Positions 1 to 4,824 of a DNA stretch of 5,274 bases are shown here, one piece after another. The notes under the pieces are model-generated. The model ran no database searches. It was not told the DNA's origin and worked only from the letters and a program-made list of their open reading frames with translations. The stretch spans positions 1-5,274 of the forward strand of contig JAHFEM010000186.1 of assembly GCA_023248505.1 (NCBI GenBank), in the 5' to 3' direction. Made by a program: the position numbers and the translations under genes. The DNA is from Nitrospirota bacterium. GTDB taxonomy: Bacteria; Nitrospirota; Nitrospiria; SBBL01; Manganitrophaceae. Each line of letters begins with the position of its first letter. The stretch's first letter is position 1.

Positions 1-145
1 CCAATCGCTGCGCCAGATAGACCCCCCCGGTCCGAATCCCGATCAACGCGATCTCCTTCGACCCCTTGTTCTTCTCCAGGATCTCATGCGCAATCCGGGT
101 CAAGGCCCGGTAGATCTCAACTGAATTTAAGATGACCCGTTCCAT
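1..145 (-). CDS. pyrR: PyrR, pyr operon attenuation regulator / uracil phosphoribosyltransferase (N-terminal part, cut by window edge)
   Basis: Only the first 48 codons are in the window. The translation begins [20 protein letters not shown] and continues through [20 protein letters not shown] to GGVYLAQRL. This matches the N-terminus of PyrR, where the pattern RALTRIAHE(I/M)xExNKG followed by a strand and GI+T+G(I/V)YLA+R is characteristic. PyrR binds UMP/UTP and the 5' leader of pyr mRNA to promote termination; many members also convert uracil and PRPP to UMP in the cytoplasm. The PRPP-binding loop lies beyond the window, so enzyme activity cannot be judged. The ATG is preceded by a G-rich stretch (AGGGGG about 9 bases upstream). 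The leader carries a PyrR-binding hairpin and an attenuator, so the gene is probably autoregulated and probably heads a pyr operon, with pyrB or pyrC expected next. Confidence 0.93.
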   Translation of the reverse strand, partial: MERVILNSVEIYRALTRIAHEILEKNKGSKEIALIGIRTGGVYLAQRL

Positions 146-181
146 CCCGCTTAGCCCCCTACCTCGTCTGCATCAGGGTAT

Positions 182-228
182 AAAAAAACCTTCTCCCGTC
201 TATAAATGACTGAGAGAAGGTTTTTTTT
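182..228 (-). terminator. Rho-independent attenuator terminator in the pyrR leader
   Basis: An A-rich arm followed by CCTTCTC (plus strand 182-195) pairs with GAGAAGG followed by eight T (214-228). This gives a stem of up to 14 pairs; the core CCTTCTC/GAGAAGG is perfect. Read toward pyrR, the hairpin ends in GAGAAGG and a run of seven U. It sits between the promoter and the pyrR start, so it acts as an attenuator rather than an end-of-operon terminator. Because both flanks are A/T runs it could also stop transcription on the opposite strand. Confidence 0.87.
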
Positions 229-235
229 ATAGTCG
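197..235 (-). promoter_or_regulatory. Candidate antiterminator pairing in the pyrR leader
   Basis: On the minus strand CGACTATAAA (235-226), just upstream of the terminator stem, can pair with TTTATAGACG (206-197) in the terminator loop, at 9 of 10 positions. This would trap the 5' arm of the terminator in a loop and so compete with the terminator stem. The pairing is visible in the sequence; its role as antiterminator is inferred from how pyr attenuators work. How the PyrR hairpin would disrupt it is not obvious, because the 5' strand lies about 18 bases downstream of that hairpin. Confidence 0.5.
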
Positions 236-253
236 TAAAAATCACGGTCCGTT

Positions 254-284
254 CCTTTCCAGCCTCGCTGGGCCAGTTTAAAGG
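254..284 (-). promoter_or_regulatory. PyrR-binding RNA hairpin (anti-antiterminator)
   Basis: On the minus strand the leader reads CCTTTAAACTGGCC, CAGCGA, GGCTGGAAAGG. It folds as a lower stem CCUUU/AAAGG, a purine-rich internal loop, an upper stem GGCC/GGCU and a hexaloop CAGCGA. The segment GGCCCAGCGAGGCU fits the known PyrR site consensus ARUCCNGNGAGGYU at nearly every position, including the core CCNGNGAGG. It begins only a few bases after the expected transcription start and upstream of the terminator, as in described pyr attenuators. PyrR with bound UMP would be expected to stabilise it and favour termination. Confidence 0.87.
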
Positions 285-296
285 GTAACTGTGGTT

Positions 297-325
297 ATTC
301 TATTTGGACCGGGAAAAAATGTCAA
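297..325 (-). promoter_or_regulatory. pyrR promoter, sigma-70 type
   Basis: On the minus strand a perfect TTGACA (325-320) is separated by 17 bases from TAGAAT (302-297), which differs from TATAAT at one position. The predicted start near 290 places the PyrR-binding hairpin at the very 5' end of the transcript. A palindrome AGAATAAATTCT (336-325) abuts the -35 box. Confidence 0.87.
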
Positions 326-343
326 GAATTTATTCTATACCCC

Positions 344-928
344 TCAAGATGCAGGCTTAAGCGCCGCTGCAGCGCCGCCATGGTAGGTTGAACCAAACGT
401 CGTTGAGACTGTCCCACCATTTGTAGTAGTTTTATATACAGCCAGTGCTCTACGCGTTGTCAGATTAGGGACTTGAAATTCGGTAATTGGAATTTGGCTC
501 CCGCCAACCGTGTACGCAGCACTACCATCGTGTTTAATGAAAGCACCAATTAAGAGATCGGTAGATGCCACATTGCTCACCGTCAGTGAGGCGGACCCAC
601 TCTCCTGAGTATCATTGGTTGCTGTCCCGTCATGCGCTGGCGTCGTTTGGTCAACGTTATCAAATTGGCTGATAATGGCGCAACCATATACCGAACCAGT
701 GAAGGCCACAGACAAGGTGTTAGTCGCTGCTGTGTGGCTTGCTCCTAGCGGTGCGATCCATATCTCCGCTGCGTGGTCACCTGGAGTCGTCCCGCTTGTT
801 CCAGAGATGCGGGTGAGGGTTGTACCGCCCCAGGTCATCGTAGACACTTTTGCGGTTCCTGCTCCACTGGCGTAAGGCATTAATACAACCAATGAAGGCA
901 CCGACCACGGTGTCGGTCGATATCGCAT
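344..928 (-). CDS. Hypothetical beta-rich protein, probably shortened at the N-terminus
   Basis: An open frame of 194 residues. I recognise no named family. The texture (VSTMTWGGTTLTRI, AEIWIAPLG, DNVDQTTPAHDG, SNVASTDLLIGAF, ending HGGAAAALKPAS) resembles an all-beta domain seen in secreted or phage-associated hypothetical proteins of environmental bacteria. Those usually open with a further strand and a GSNR-like turn before the LVV strand; here LVVLMPYASGAG comes after only about 12 odd residues rich in R, P and W. An in-frame TGA lies two codons before the chosen ATG, and no good ribosome site is seen, so the N-terminus may have been lost by truncation or frameshift. There is no signal peptide or membrane segment. 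The region is visibly less G+C-rich than its neighbours, which suggests a different origin. It starts 58 bases after the DUF4157 gene with no terminator between, so co-transcription is likely. It may be a pseudogene remnant. Confidence 0.6.
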   Translation of the reverse strand: MRYRPTPWSVPSLVVLMPYASGAGTAKVSTMTWGGTTLTRISGTSGTTPGDHAAEIWIAPLGASHTAATNTLSVAFTGSVYGCAIISQFDNVDQTTPAHDGTATNDTQESGSASLTVSNVASTDLLIGAFIKHDGSAAYTVGGSQIPITEFQVPNLTTRRALAVYKTTTNGGTVSTTFGSTYHGGAAAALKPAS

Positions 929-986
929 TGCTCATACTTTTAATTCCGGGGACACCATACTCATTTCTTTTTCTCTCTGAGACTCT

Positions 987-2237
987 TTATCGCGCCGTCG
1001 CCGCGATCTGCTGACACCAGTTGGCGTCGGGCGTCGCGCCGGCGAGGCGGGCCGAGCCTGGGCTCATCAAATTATGCGGATCGGTGCTGTGAGAGCCCCC
1101 TTCCGCGTCGCCCGTGTAGCCGGCCGCGTGGCCCGATTCGTGGGCGAGGGTATCGTCGGCGGCCAGGGCGCGGTTCCACAAAATCCCTTTATCGGGCGTA
1201 TTGGCGCGAGGGAAGATGCGGACTCCCTGCCAGGTCTGGCTTAATGTGGATTCTGTGACCAGGACCTTGACCCCTCCGGCGTGCCCGGCGATATTGTCGA
1301 AGTTCCGGTCGCGCAGTTCGCGGTCGGCGGCGACGTCGCTGTCGTAGTCGCCGTCGGCGGGGGCCGGCTTGTTCGATCGCCGCCAGTCGTAGTGCTGCTT
1401 TACGCTGACGTTGCAGGCCAGATTGTGGACCGTGCAGCAGCTTGCGACGGCGGCCTTTTCCACCGCGATCGACGCCCTCAGCTTTCGCATCGTCTCTTCA
1501 TTGGCCTGCGCGCTGGAGTCGAAGCCGATATTGACCCAGATGGACCTGCGCGGCGCCGCCGGCGCCGCCTGCCGGTGGATCGGTCCCGCTGTCGTCGTCG
1601 CCGCCCCCTGCTGAACGGCATGGGTCAGCTCGTGCGCGAGCAACGTTCGTCCTTCGTTCGATTGGGGCGTGTACTCGCCCTCTCCGAACACCATGTGCGG
1701 TCCGACGGTGAACGCCTTGGCATTCACCGATCGCGCCGCTTCGGACGCCCGCGCACCGGCGTGAACCCGCACCGCGCCGAAGTCCTGCCCAAACCGCGGC
1801 TCGAAGAAGGCGCGGGCGGCGGCCTCCAGCGGCCGGCCCGGCGCACGCAAGACTTCGTCGACGATCGGCGGGGCCGCCGTGGTCTCCAGGTGATTTGTTC
1901 CGACGCGCGCTATTTGCGCCGGCGCGGGGGAAGGATGCGCGTTCCGGCAGCCGGCGCATTCGCCGCCGCAGGCACACTTGGGCTGAAGCCGCGGCGCGGG
2001 CATCCGCATCACCCGGTCGGCGACATGGTCCGCCTCCCGCTCAGACGCGTCTCCCGGACTGCTGATCGTCCGCTTCCTCTGCAGCATCCGCTGCACGGTT
2101 TGATTCCCGACGGTGCGCTGCATGTGGAGGATTGGATATTCGCGATGATCGGTTCCAACCGTGGCCGTGTTCGACCGAGCGAGACTGGAGGCGTTTTGCT
2201 TTTGAGATTGATTCTGCTTCCGTGCCAACGTGGACAT
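987..2237 (-). CDS. DUF4157 (eCIS core domain) protein with a C-terminal HExxH metalloprotease domain
   Basis: The protein has 416 residues. The N-terminus is polar and low-complexity (residues 1-35). PGDASEREADHVADRVMRMP at 61-80 is a hallmark of DUF4157 proteins, and a cysteine cluster CACGGECAGC follows at 88-97. The DUF4157 core runs from about 126 to 210 and contains FGQDFGAVRVHAGARASEAA and LLAHELTHAVQQ, with HELTH at 202-206. After a linker, a separate domain (about 233-416) carries HESGHAAGY (HExxH at 366-370), then GGSHSTDPHNLMSPG, where Met391 resembles a metzincin Met-turn. The strict HExxHxxGxxH third histidine is absent (Gly376); His383 or His388 might serve. DUF4157 proteins are linked to extracellular contractile injection systems, often as cargo or toxins; no sheath, tube or baseplate gene is in the window. 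No signal peptide is seen. The start is supported by GGAGG (2248-2244) six bases upstream of ATG. A zinc protease cargo is an inference. Confidence 0.95.
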   Translation of the reverse strand: MSTLARKQNQSQKQNASSLARSNTATVGTDHREYPILHMQRTVGNQTVQRMLQRKRTISSPGDASEREADHVADRVMRMPAPRLQPKCACGGECAGCRNAHPSPAPAQIARVGTNHLETTAAPPIVDEVLRAPGRPLEAAARAFFEPRFGQDFGAVRVHAGARASEAARSVNAKAFTVGPHMVFGEGEYTPQSNEGRTLLAHELTHAVQQGAATTTAGPIHRQAAPAAPRRSIWVNIGFDSSAQANEETMRKLRASIAVEKAAVASCCTVHNLACNVSVKQHYDWRRSNKPAPADGDYDSDVAADRELRDRNFDNIAGHAGGVKVLVTESTLSQTWQGVRIFPRANTPDKGILWNRALAADDTLAHESGHAAGYTGDAEGGSHSTDPHNLMSPGSARLAGATPDANWCQQIAATAR

Positions 2238-2554
2238 CTTCTTCCTCCGGCTTCATTGCAGCAGCGCCACCCGAACGCTCCACGAAACGGCGCATCGATG
2301 ATGAAGGATTCGGTTGAAAAATGTGAATTGAGTTGAACAGAAAAGTTTTGTTGAAATTCTTATGGAGAGAATATACCAGACGAAGAGATTAAATCAATAC
2401 CAGAGGAGAACGCGGCGGTGCGGCTTCATCGGCTTTCCAACCGCCAACCTTTCCGGTCTCTCTTCGCTTGGCGATGGACGGCCGCGGACCGAAAGGAGGG
2501 CCTCCGAATTGATCTCGGAGGAAGGCGCCGGTGGGGAGGCGTCCGATCCACCGC
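2238..2554. other. Intergenic stretch between the cyclase and DUF4157 genes
   Basis: These 317 bases hold no convincing gene; open frames crossing it are antisense shadows. The right part carries two weak hairpins: CCTCCGA (2501-2507) with TCGGAGG (2515-2521), and CCTTTCCGGTC (2448-2458) with GACCGAAAGG (2487-2496). Neither is followed by a T run on the minus strand, so a Rho-independent terminator for the cyclase gene is not demonstrated. The left part is A/T-rich and contains the candidate DUF4157 promoter and the GGAGG ribosome site. Confidence 0.55.
2370..2397 (-). promoter_or_regulatory. Candidate promoter for the DUF4157 gene
   Basis: On the minus strand TTGATT (2397-2392) and TATATT (2375-2370) are 16 bases apart, within an A/T-rich stretch that contrasts with the surrounding GC-rich DNA. 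It would give a 5' untranslated leader of roughly 125 bases before the ATG at 2237. Confidence 0.5.
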
Positions 2555-3181
2555 TTACCCTCCGGCGAGGACAACCCGCGCCGGGGCGCCGTCGGCGCCG
2601 GCGATCTTGAGGGGAAGACACCAAAGATCGTAATCCCCCGGCGGGGGAACCGACAGATCGAGGCCCTCCACCACAACAACGCCGGCATGGAGGAAGGTCT
2701 GATGTGTCCGCGGCTGCGGCGCACCAAACGCTTCGACGGAGAGATAGTCGATGCCGACCAGACGGACCCCCCGCTCAACCAGCCACTCCGCCGCCTCCGG
2801 AGCGATATAAACGAAATCCTGATGAAATCGAGGCTCCTTGATCCACTCCCGATTCCGTGTTTGGAAAAGGATGCGGGTGACGCCGTTCAATTCGGCCCGT
2901 TCGAGCTCGCCCGGGCGCACCGCTTCCGGATCATCGATCCGGACCAGACGCGCCGGTCCACAAAGCGACTCCAACGACAGCGTCTCGACTCCAGGAGCTC
3001 CTTCGATAAAATGAATCGGGGCATCGACATGGGTGCCGGTATGCAGGCCAAACGAGAGGGCGGAGACATTCGCCTGATCCCCTTTTTTCATCCGCTTGAC
3101 CGGCGCCAGCTCGGGACCGGGCTCTCTCGGATAAGTCGGCATGGAATGGGTGAGGGTCATTGTCACATCGTACAGTCGCAT
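2555..3181 (-). CDS. Cyclase family protein, kynurenine formamidase-like metal-dependent hydrolase
   Basis: 208 residues, the usual length of this family (cyclase, PF04199; KynB-type arylformamidases). Near the N-terminus is DVTMTLTHSMPTYP, the common opening of the fold. The signature HTGTHVDAPIHF spans 47-58 and supplies metal ligands His47, His51 and Asp53 plus the nearby His57. The C-terminal half has IDYLSVE (144-150), His160 and EGL with Glu172, matching the remaining ligand positions of KynB-type enzymes. Such enzymes hydrolyse N-formylkynurenine or other amides/lactones in the cytoplasm. No kyn genes are nearby, so the substrate is open and a tryptophan-degradation role should not be assumed. 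The ATG is preceded by GGAGG at 8 bases spacing. It lies 113 bases downstream of the Nudix gene on the same strand, so the two may share a transcript. Confidence 0.94.
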   Translation of the reverse strand: MRLYDVTMTLTHSMPTYPREPGPELAPVKRMKKGDQANVSALSFGLHTGTHVDAPIHFIEGAPGVETLSLESLCGPARLVRIDDPEAVRPGELERAELNGVTRILFQTRNREWIKEPRFHQDFVYIAPEAAEWLVERGVRLVGIDYLSVEAFGAPQPRTHQTFLHAGVVVVEGLDLSVPPPGDYDLWCLPLKIAGADGAPARVVLAGG

Positions 3182-3294
3182 CTCTTTTCCCTCCAGCTTG
3201 GGGCGATGACCTGTAAATTCATCTTTTCACACGGCACGAAAAGAAGTCAACGGGTGGCCGAGGGGCGGTCGTTGGACGCGACCTGATCCGGCGA

Positions 3295-3915
3295 TCATGA
3301 TTGCGTCGTTTGATCCGATCCGACAAAGAAAGTAAAGGGGGGACGATCTCCCAGGCCGGGGACGGTGATCGGGCGCAAAACGTGGAGCTCGGCCGTCAGG
3401 GCGGCGACAGCCGCGGTTCGTGAGAGGGGCGCGAGGCGCGGCATTTCCTGAACTTGGGAGAGGGTGTAAAAGCCGCATTGGGCGATCTCCTCGTTCGGCT
3501 TCGACGCAAGCTCCCCGCCGACCGCCTCCAGCAAGAAGACCGCGTACGACGTGTTCACATCGGGATCGGCCCGGTTGCGAAATCCGACCAGCCCGATGAC
3601 GCGGCATTGGAGGCCGGTCTCCTCCGCGACCTCCCGCACCACGGCGGCGTCGACCGACTCATCGAAATCGACGAACCCTCCCGGAAGAGTCCACCCTCCC
3701 CGATTCGGCTCCTGGTTGCGTTGAATGAGAAGGACGCGCCGCTCCCCGGTTTTTCGATCGATGTCGATCACCAGCCCCCCGACGCCAAGGCTGAAGCGTC
3801 CATAGTCGATGAAGCCGCATCCTCCGGCTTCTTGGGAGCAGACCGGACGTACGTGCCGTTCGACGCGACGCCCGGCCAACGGCCGGCCGCATTCCGGACA
3901 AAACTTCATCTGCAT
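3295..3915 (-). CDS. Nudix hydrolase with N-terminal zinc ribbon
   Basis: 206 residues from the preferred ATG (MQMKFCPECGRPL). A zinc-ribbon motif is formed by Cys6, Cys9, Cys26 and Cys33 (FCPECG, then PVCSQEAGGCGFIDYG). This arrangement is also seen next to Nudix domains in NudC/ADP-ribose pyrophosphatase-like proteins. The Nudix box GX5EX7REUXEEXGU is complete: GFVDFDE (80-86), seven residues, then REVAEETGL (94-102), with WTLPGG just before it. The box binds the divalent metal that hydrolyses nucleoside diphosphate linked to X; the substrate is not evident, but ADP-ribose, NADH or dinucleotides are reasonable candidates. An upstream in-frame TTG (3933) and GTG (3921) are possible starts. 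I chose the ATG at 3915 because AAGG lies five bases upstream; the ATG at 3909 is also possible. A good promoter lies about 45 bases upstream. Confidence 0.93.
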   Translation of the reverse strand: MQMKFCPECGRPLAGRRVERHVRPVCSQEAGGCGFIDYGRFSLGVGGLVIDIDRKTGERRVLLIQRNQEPNRGGWTLPGGFVDFDESVDAAVVREVAEETGLQCRVIGLVGFRNRADPDVNTSYAVFLLEAVGGELASKPNEEIAQCGFYTLSQVQEMPRLAPLSRTAAVAALTAELHVLRPITVPGLGDRPPFTFFVGSDQTTQS

Positions 3916-3960
3916 CTTCACCTTCCCCTTCAACGACCCCGAAGTAACCGACCGTTTCTG

Positions 3961-3989
3961 ACTTTAGTCGAATCCCAGGGATGAGTCAA
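3961..3989 (-). promoter_or_regulatory. Promoter of the Nudix hydrolase gene
   Basis: On the minus strand TTGACT (3989-3984) and TAAAGT (3966-3961) are exactly 17 bases apart. The expected start near 3954 gives a leader of about 40 bases to the ATG at 3915. Confidence 0.68.
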
Positions 3990-4013
3990 TCACTGAGGAT
4001 TCTGAGAAGTGGA

Positions 4014-4022
4014 AATCAAGAA
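4014..4022. repeat. Left copy of 9-base direct repeat (possible target-site duplication)
   Basis: AATCAAGAA lies ten bases outside the left inverted arm and recurs identically at 4679-4687 outside the right arm. The match is short and A-rich, so chance is not excluded. Confidence 0.4.
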
Positions 4023-4032
4023 CATTGGAGCG

Positions 4033-4071
4033 TTGGAATGGGGCGTTGCCCCAAACCCCACCGCGGGGCCG
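4033..4071 (+). repeat. Left inverted arm
   Basis: This arm starts TTGGAATGGGGC and ends ACCGCGGGGCCG. Aligned to the reverse complement of 4626-4665 it is identical in 37 of 40 columns, with two substitutions and one gap. It contains the small hairpin GGGGCGTTGCCCC (4040-4052). Its right end overlaps a perfect 8-pair hairpin, GGGGCCGT/ACGGCCCC (4065-4086). Confidence 0.85.
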
Positions 4072-4089
4072 TCGTGCAACGGCCCCTTC

Positions 4090-4133
4090 GGCTTCCCCGT
4101 GCAGCGGGGGCAAGCCCCCTGCACCCCACGGTC
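4090..4133 (+). repeat. Left copy of inner repeat block
   Basis: This 44-base block runs from GGCTTCCCCG to ACGGTC. It matches the reverse complement of 4487-4530 at 33 of 44 positions without gaps, and more with one shift in the C run. It contains the hairpin GTGCA, GGGGGC, AA, GCCCCC, TGCAC (4099-4124). Confidence 0.7.
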
Positions 4134-4165
4134 ACAACTTGCACAACGCACGGAAGAGCACCGTG

Positions 4166-4200
4166 GATTGTGCTTCAGACAATCGTGACCTTGTAAGGTC
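4166..4200. other. Two tandem small hairpins in the element centre
   Basis: GATTGT (4166-4171) pairs with ACAATC (4179-4184), and GACCTT (4187-4192) pairs with AAGGTC (4195-4200). Both stems are perfect six-pair inverted repeats, separated by two bases. No T run follows, so neither is a standard terminator. Confidence 0.55.
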
Positions 4201-4338
4201 GATAAAACGTCTGGATAGGAGTAACGCGGGGAGATCAGGGACATAGGACGTCCATGACGCGCAGGCTCTTTGCTCTTTTGTTCTTATTTTGCATCTGTGG
4301 ACTTCTGCGCCCGCAGCGCAAGGGACCCACTGGGGGAT

Positions 4339-4374
4339 GGGTGGAGCCCACCCCAAAGAGCGGGCTCTTTGGGG
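4339..4374. other. Strong palindrome pair
   Basis: CCCCAAAGAGC (4351-4361) and GCTCTTTGGGG (4364-4374) form a perfect 11-pair inverted repeat around GG. Just before it, GGGTGG (4339-4344) pairs with CCACCC (4348-4353), sharing three bases with it, so the two folds compete. There is no U tract after either on either strand. Confidence 0.6.
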
Positions 4375-4380
4375 ACCCCG

Positions 4381-4490
4381 GGTCGGACGAAGAAGCCCAC
4401 TGCCAATCAAAACGTCCCACCTACCGAATTAGGTCGCACTGTCTGAGGGGCGATCCGCGCAGCTCTTGCGCGGTCGCGCCGAGTCCGACC
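4381..4490. other. Candidate multi-branched fold closed by an 8-base inverted repeat
   Basis: GGTCGGAC (4381-4388) and GTCCGACC (4483-4490) are perfectly complementary and enclose further hairpins: ACCTA/TAGGT around CCGAAT, and CCGCGCA (4455-4461) with TGCGCGG (4467-4473). The pairings are visible; that they form in an RNA is inference. The right strand of the closing stem overlaps the inner repeat block by four bases. Confidence 0.4.
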
Positions 4491-4530
4491 GTAGGGGTCC
4501 AGGGGTTTTACCCCGGCGCCCGGGGAAGCC
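4487..4530 (-). repeat. Right copy of inner repeat block, inverted
   Basis: On the minus strand this block reads GGCTTCCCCGGGCGCCGGGG and ends TACGGTC. It matches the 4090-4133 block in inverted orientation. It contains the small hairpin GGGGTTTTACCCC. Confidence 0.7.
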
Positions 4531-4536
4531 TTGGGT

Positions 4537-4601
4537 GTGGGGCAAGGCGCACCTGGTGTGAAGATCGAAAATCAACCAGCTTCTTCCAGCGCCGGCCCCA
4601 C
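4537..4601. other. Long imperfect hairpin
   Basis: GTGGGGC (4537-4543) pairs with GCCCCAC (4595-4601), GGCGC (4546-4550) with GCGCC (4589-4593), TGG (4554-4556) with CCA (4586-4588), and GAAGA with TCTTC further in. The stem is interrupted by small bulges. It lies only in the right half of the element, between the two repeat blocks, where the left half has only 18 bases. Confidence 0.55.
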
Positions 4602-4625
4602 ATACAAATAGCTGCCGCGGCGGGG

Positions 4626-4665
4626 CGGCCCCGCGGTGGGGGCTTGGGGCAAAGCCCCATTCCAA
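4626..4665 (-). repeat. Right inverted arm
   Basis: On the minus strand this arm starts TTGGAATGGGGC and ends ACCGCGGGGCCG, matching 4033-4071 in inverted orientation (37 of 40 columns). It contains the hairpin GGGGCAAAGCCCC, whose stem is preserved while the loop differs from the left copy (GTT against AAA on the plus strand). Confidence 0.85.
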
Positions 4666-4678
4666 TCTCATTCGAAGT

Positions 4679-4687
4679 AATCAAGAA
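4679..4687. repeat. Right copy of 9-base direct repeat (possible target-site duplication)
   Basis: AATCAAGAA, identical to 4014-4022, lies 13 bases outside the right inverted arm. Confidence 0.4.
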
Positions 4688-4812
4688 AGAAGAAAAGACT
4701 TTGCCCCCTCACTCACCCTCTGGGCGGAGTGGGAGATGACACTACAGCAGATACAACGAAGTCACGCGATCGCTCGCTTTTCAAATCCGCTTCTATTAAA
4801 ATGAAAATATCG

Positions 4813-4818
4813 AAGGAG
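4813..4818 (+). promoter_or_regulatory. Ribosome binding site fixing the dehydrogenase start
   Basis: AAGGAG lies six bases upstream of the ATG at 4825. An in-frame ATG also exists at 4801 (adding MKISKEPV), but it would lie upstream of this site, so 4825 is preferred. No convincing -35 box is seen; TATTAA at 4794-4799 sits too close to the start to be judged a real -10. Confidence 0.8.
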
Positions 4819-4824
4819 CCTGTG

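Larger units (their letters stand above)
4023..4678. mobile_element. Hairpin-dense, non-coding element bounded by inverted arms (MITE-like, or paired interspersed repeats)
   Basis: This stretch fills most of the gap between the Nudix and dehydrogenase genes. Its ends carry near-identical inverted arms (4033-4071 and 4626-4665) and it is flanked by the direct repeat AATCAAGAA. A second block (4090-4133) recurs inverted at 4487-4530, in the mirrored order, so the element is roughly symmetric around a unique centre. At least ten short perfect or near-perfect hairpins lie within it. No transposase or other recognisable protein is encoded. The long plus-strand frame 4254-4739 runs through the right arm and out of the element, as expected for a fortuitous frame in GC-rich repeats. 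It may be a non-autonomous mobile element, or two head-to-head copies of a shorter interspersed repeat. The exact outer ends are uncertain by about ten bases. Confidence 0.55.

Noticed and set aside
1281..2336. Long plus-strand open frame of 351 codons
   Set aside because: It lies antisense to the DUF4157 gene, which has clear domains and a ribosome site. The product is arginine-rich with no recognisable domain, typical of a shadow frame in GC-rich DNA.
2501..2521. Hairpin CCTCCGA/TCGGAGG downstream of the cyclase stop
   Set aside because: It lies in a terminator-like position, but no T run follows on the minus strand, so it is not called a terminator.
2389..2778. Minus-strand 129-codon frame and other frames over 2362-3286
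   Set aside because: They overlap the cyclase gene out of frame or antisense, and the cyclase has intact signature motifs.
3221..3252. Possible promoter between the Nudix and cyclase genes (TTGACT at 3252-3247, minus strand)
   Set aside because: No acceptable -10 at 16-18 bases: TGAAAA at 17 matches poorly, and AAAGAT lies 20 bases away.
3990..4244. Minus-strand open frame of 84 codons
   Set aside because: It spans the left inverted arm, inner block and hairpins. Its composition (GFGATPHSNAP) is what the repeat gives when translated, and there is no ribosome site of note.
4033..4665. CRISPR array or tRNA/rRNA gene in the repeat region
   Set aside because: The repeats are inverted, not regularly spaced direct repeats, and no tRNA cloverleaf or rRNA signature is seen.
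4254..4739. Plus-strand open frame of 161 codons with a hydrophobic start (RRLFALLFLFCICGLL) and a weak AGGA upstream
   Set aside because: After the first 18 codons it is translated from palindromic and inverted-repeat DNA, runs through the right arm, and ends outside the element. No domain is visible. A short secreted peptide cannot be wholly excluded.
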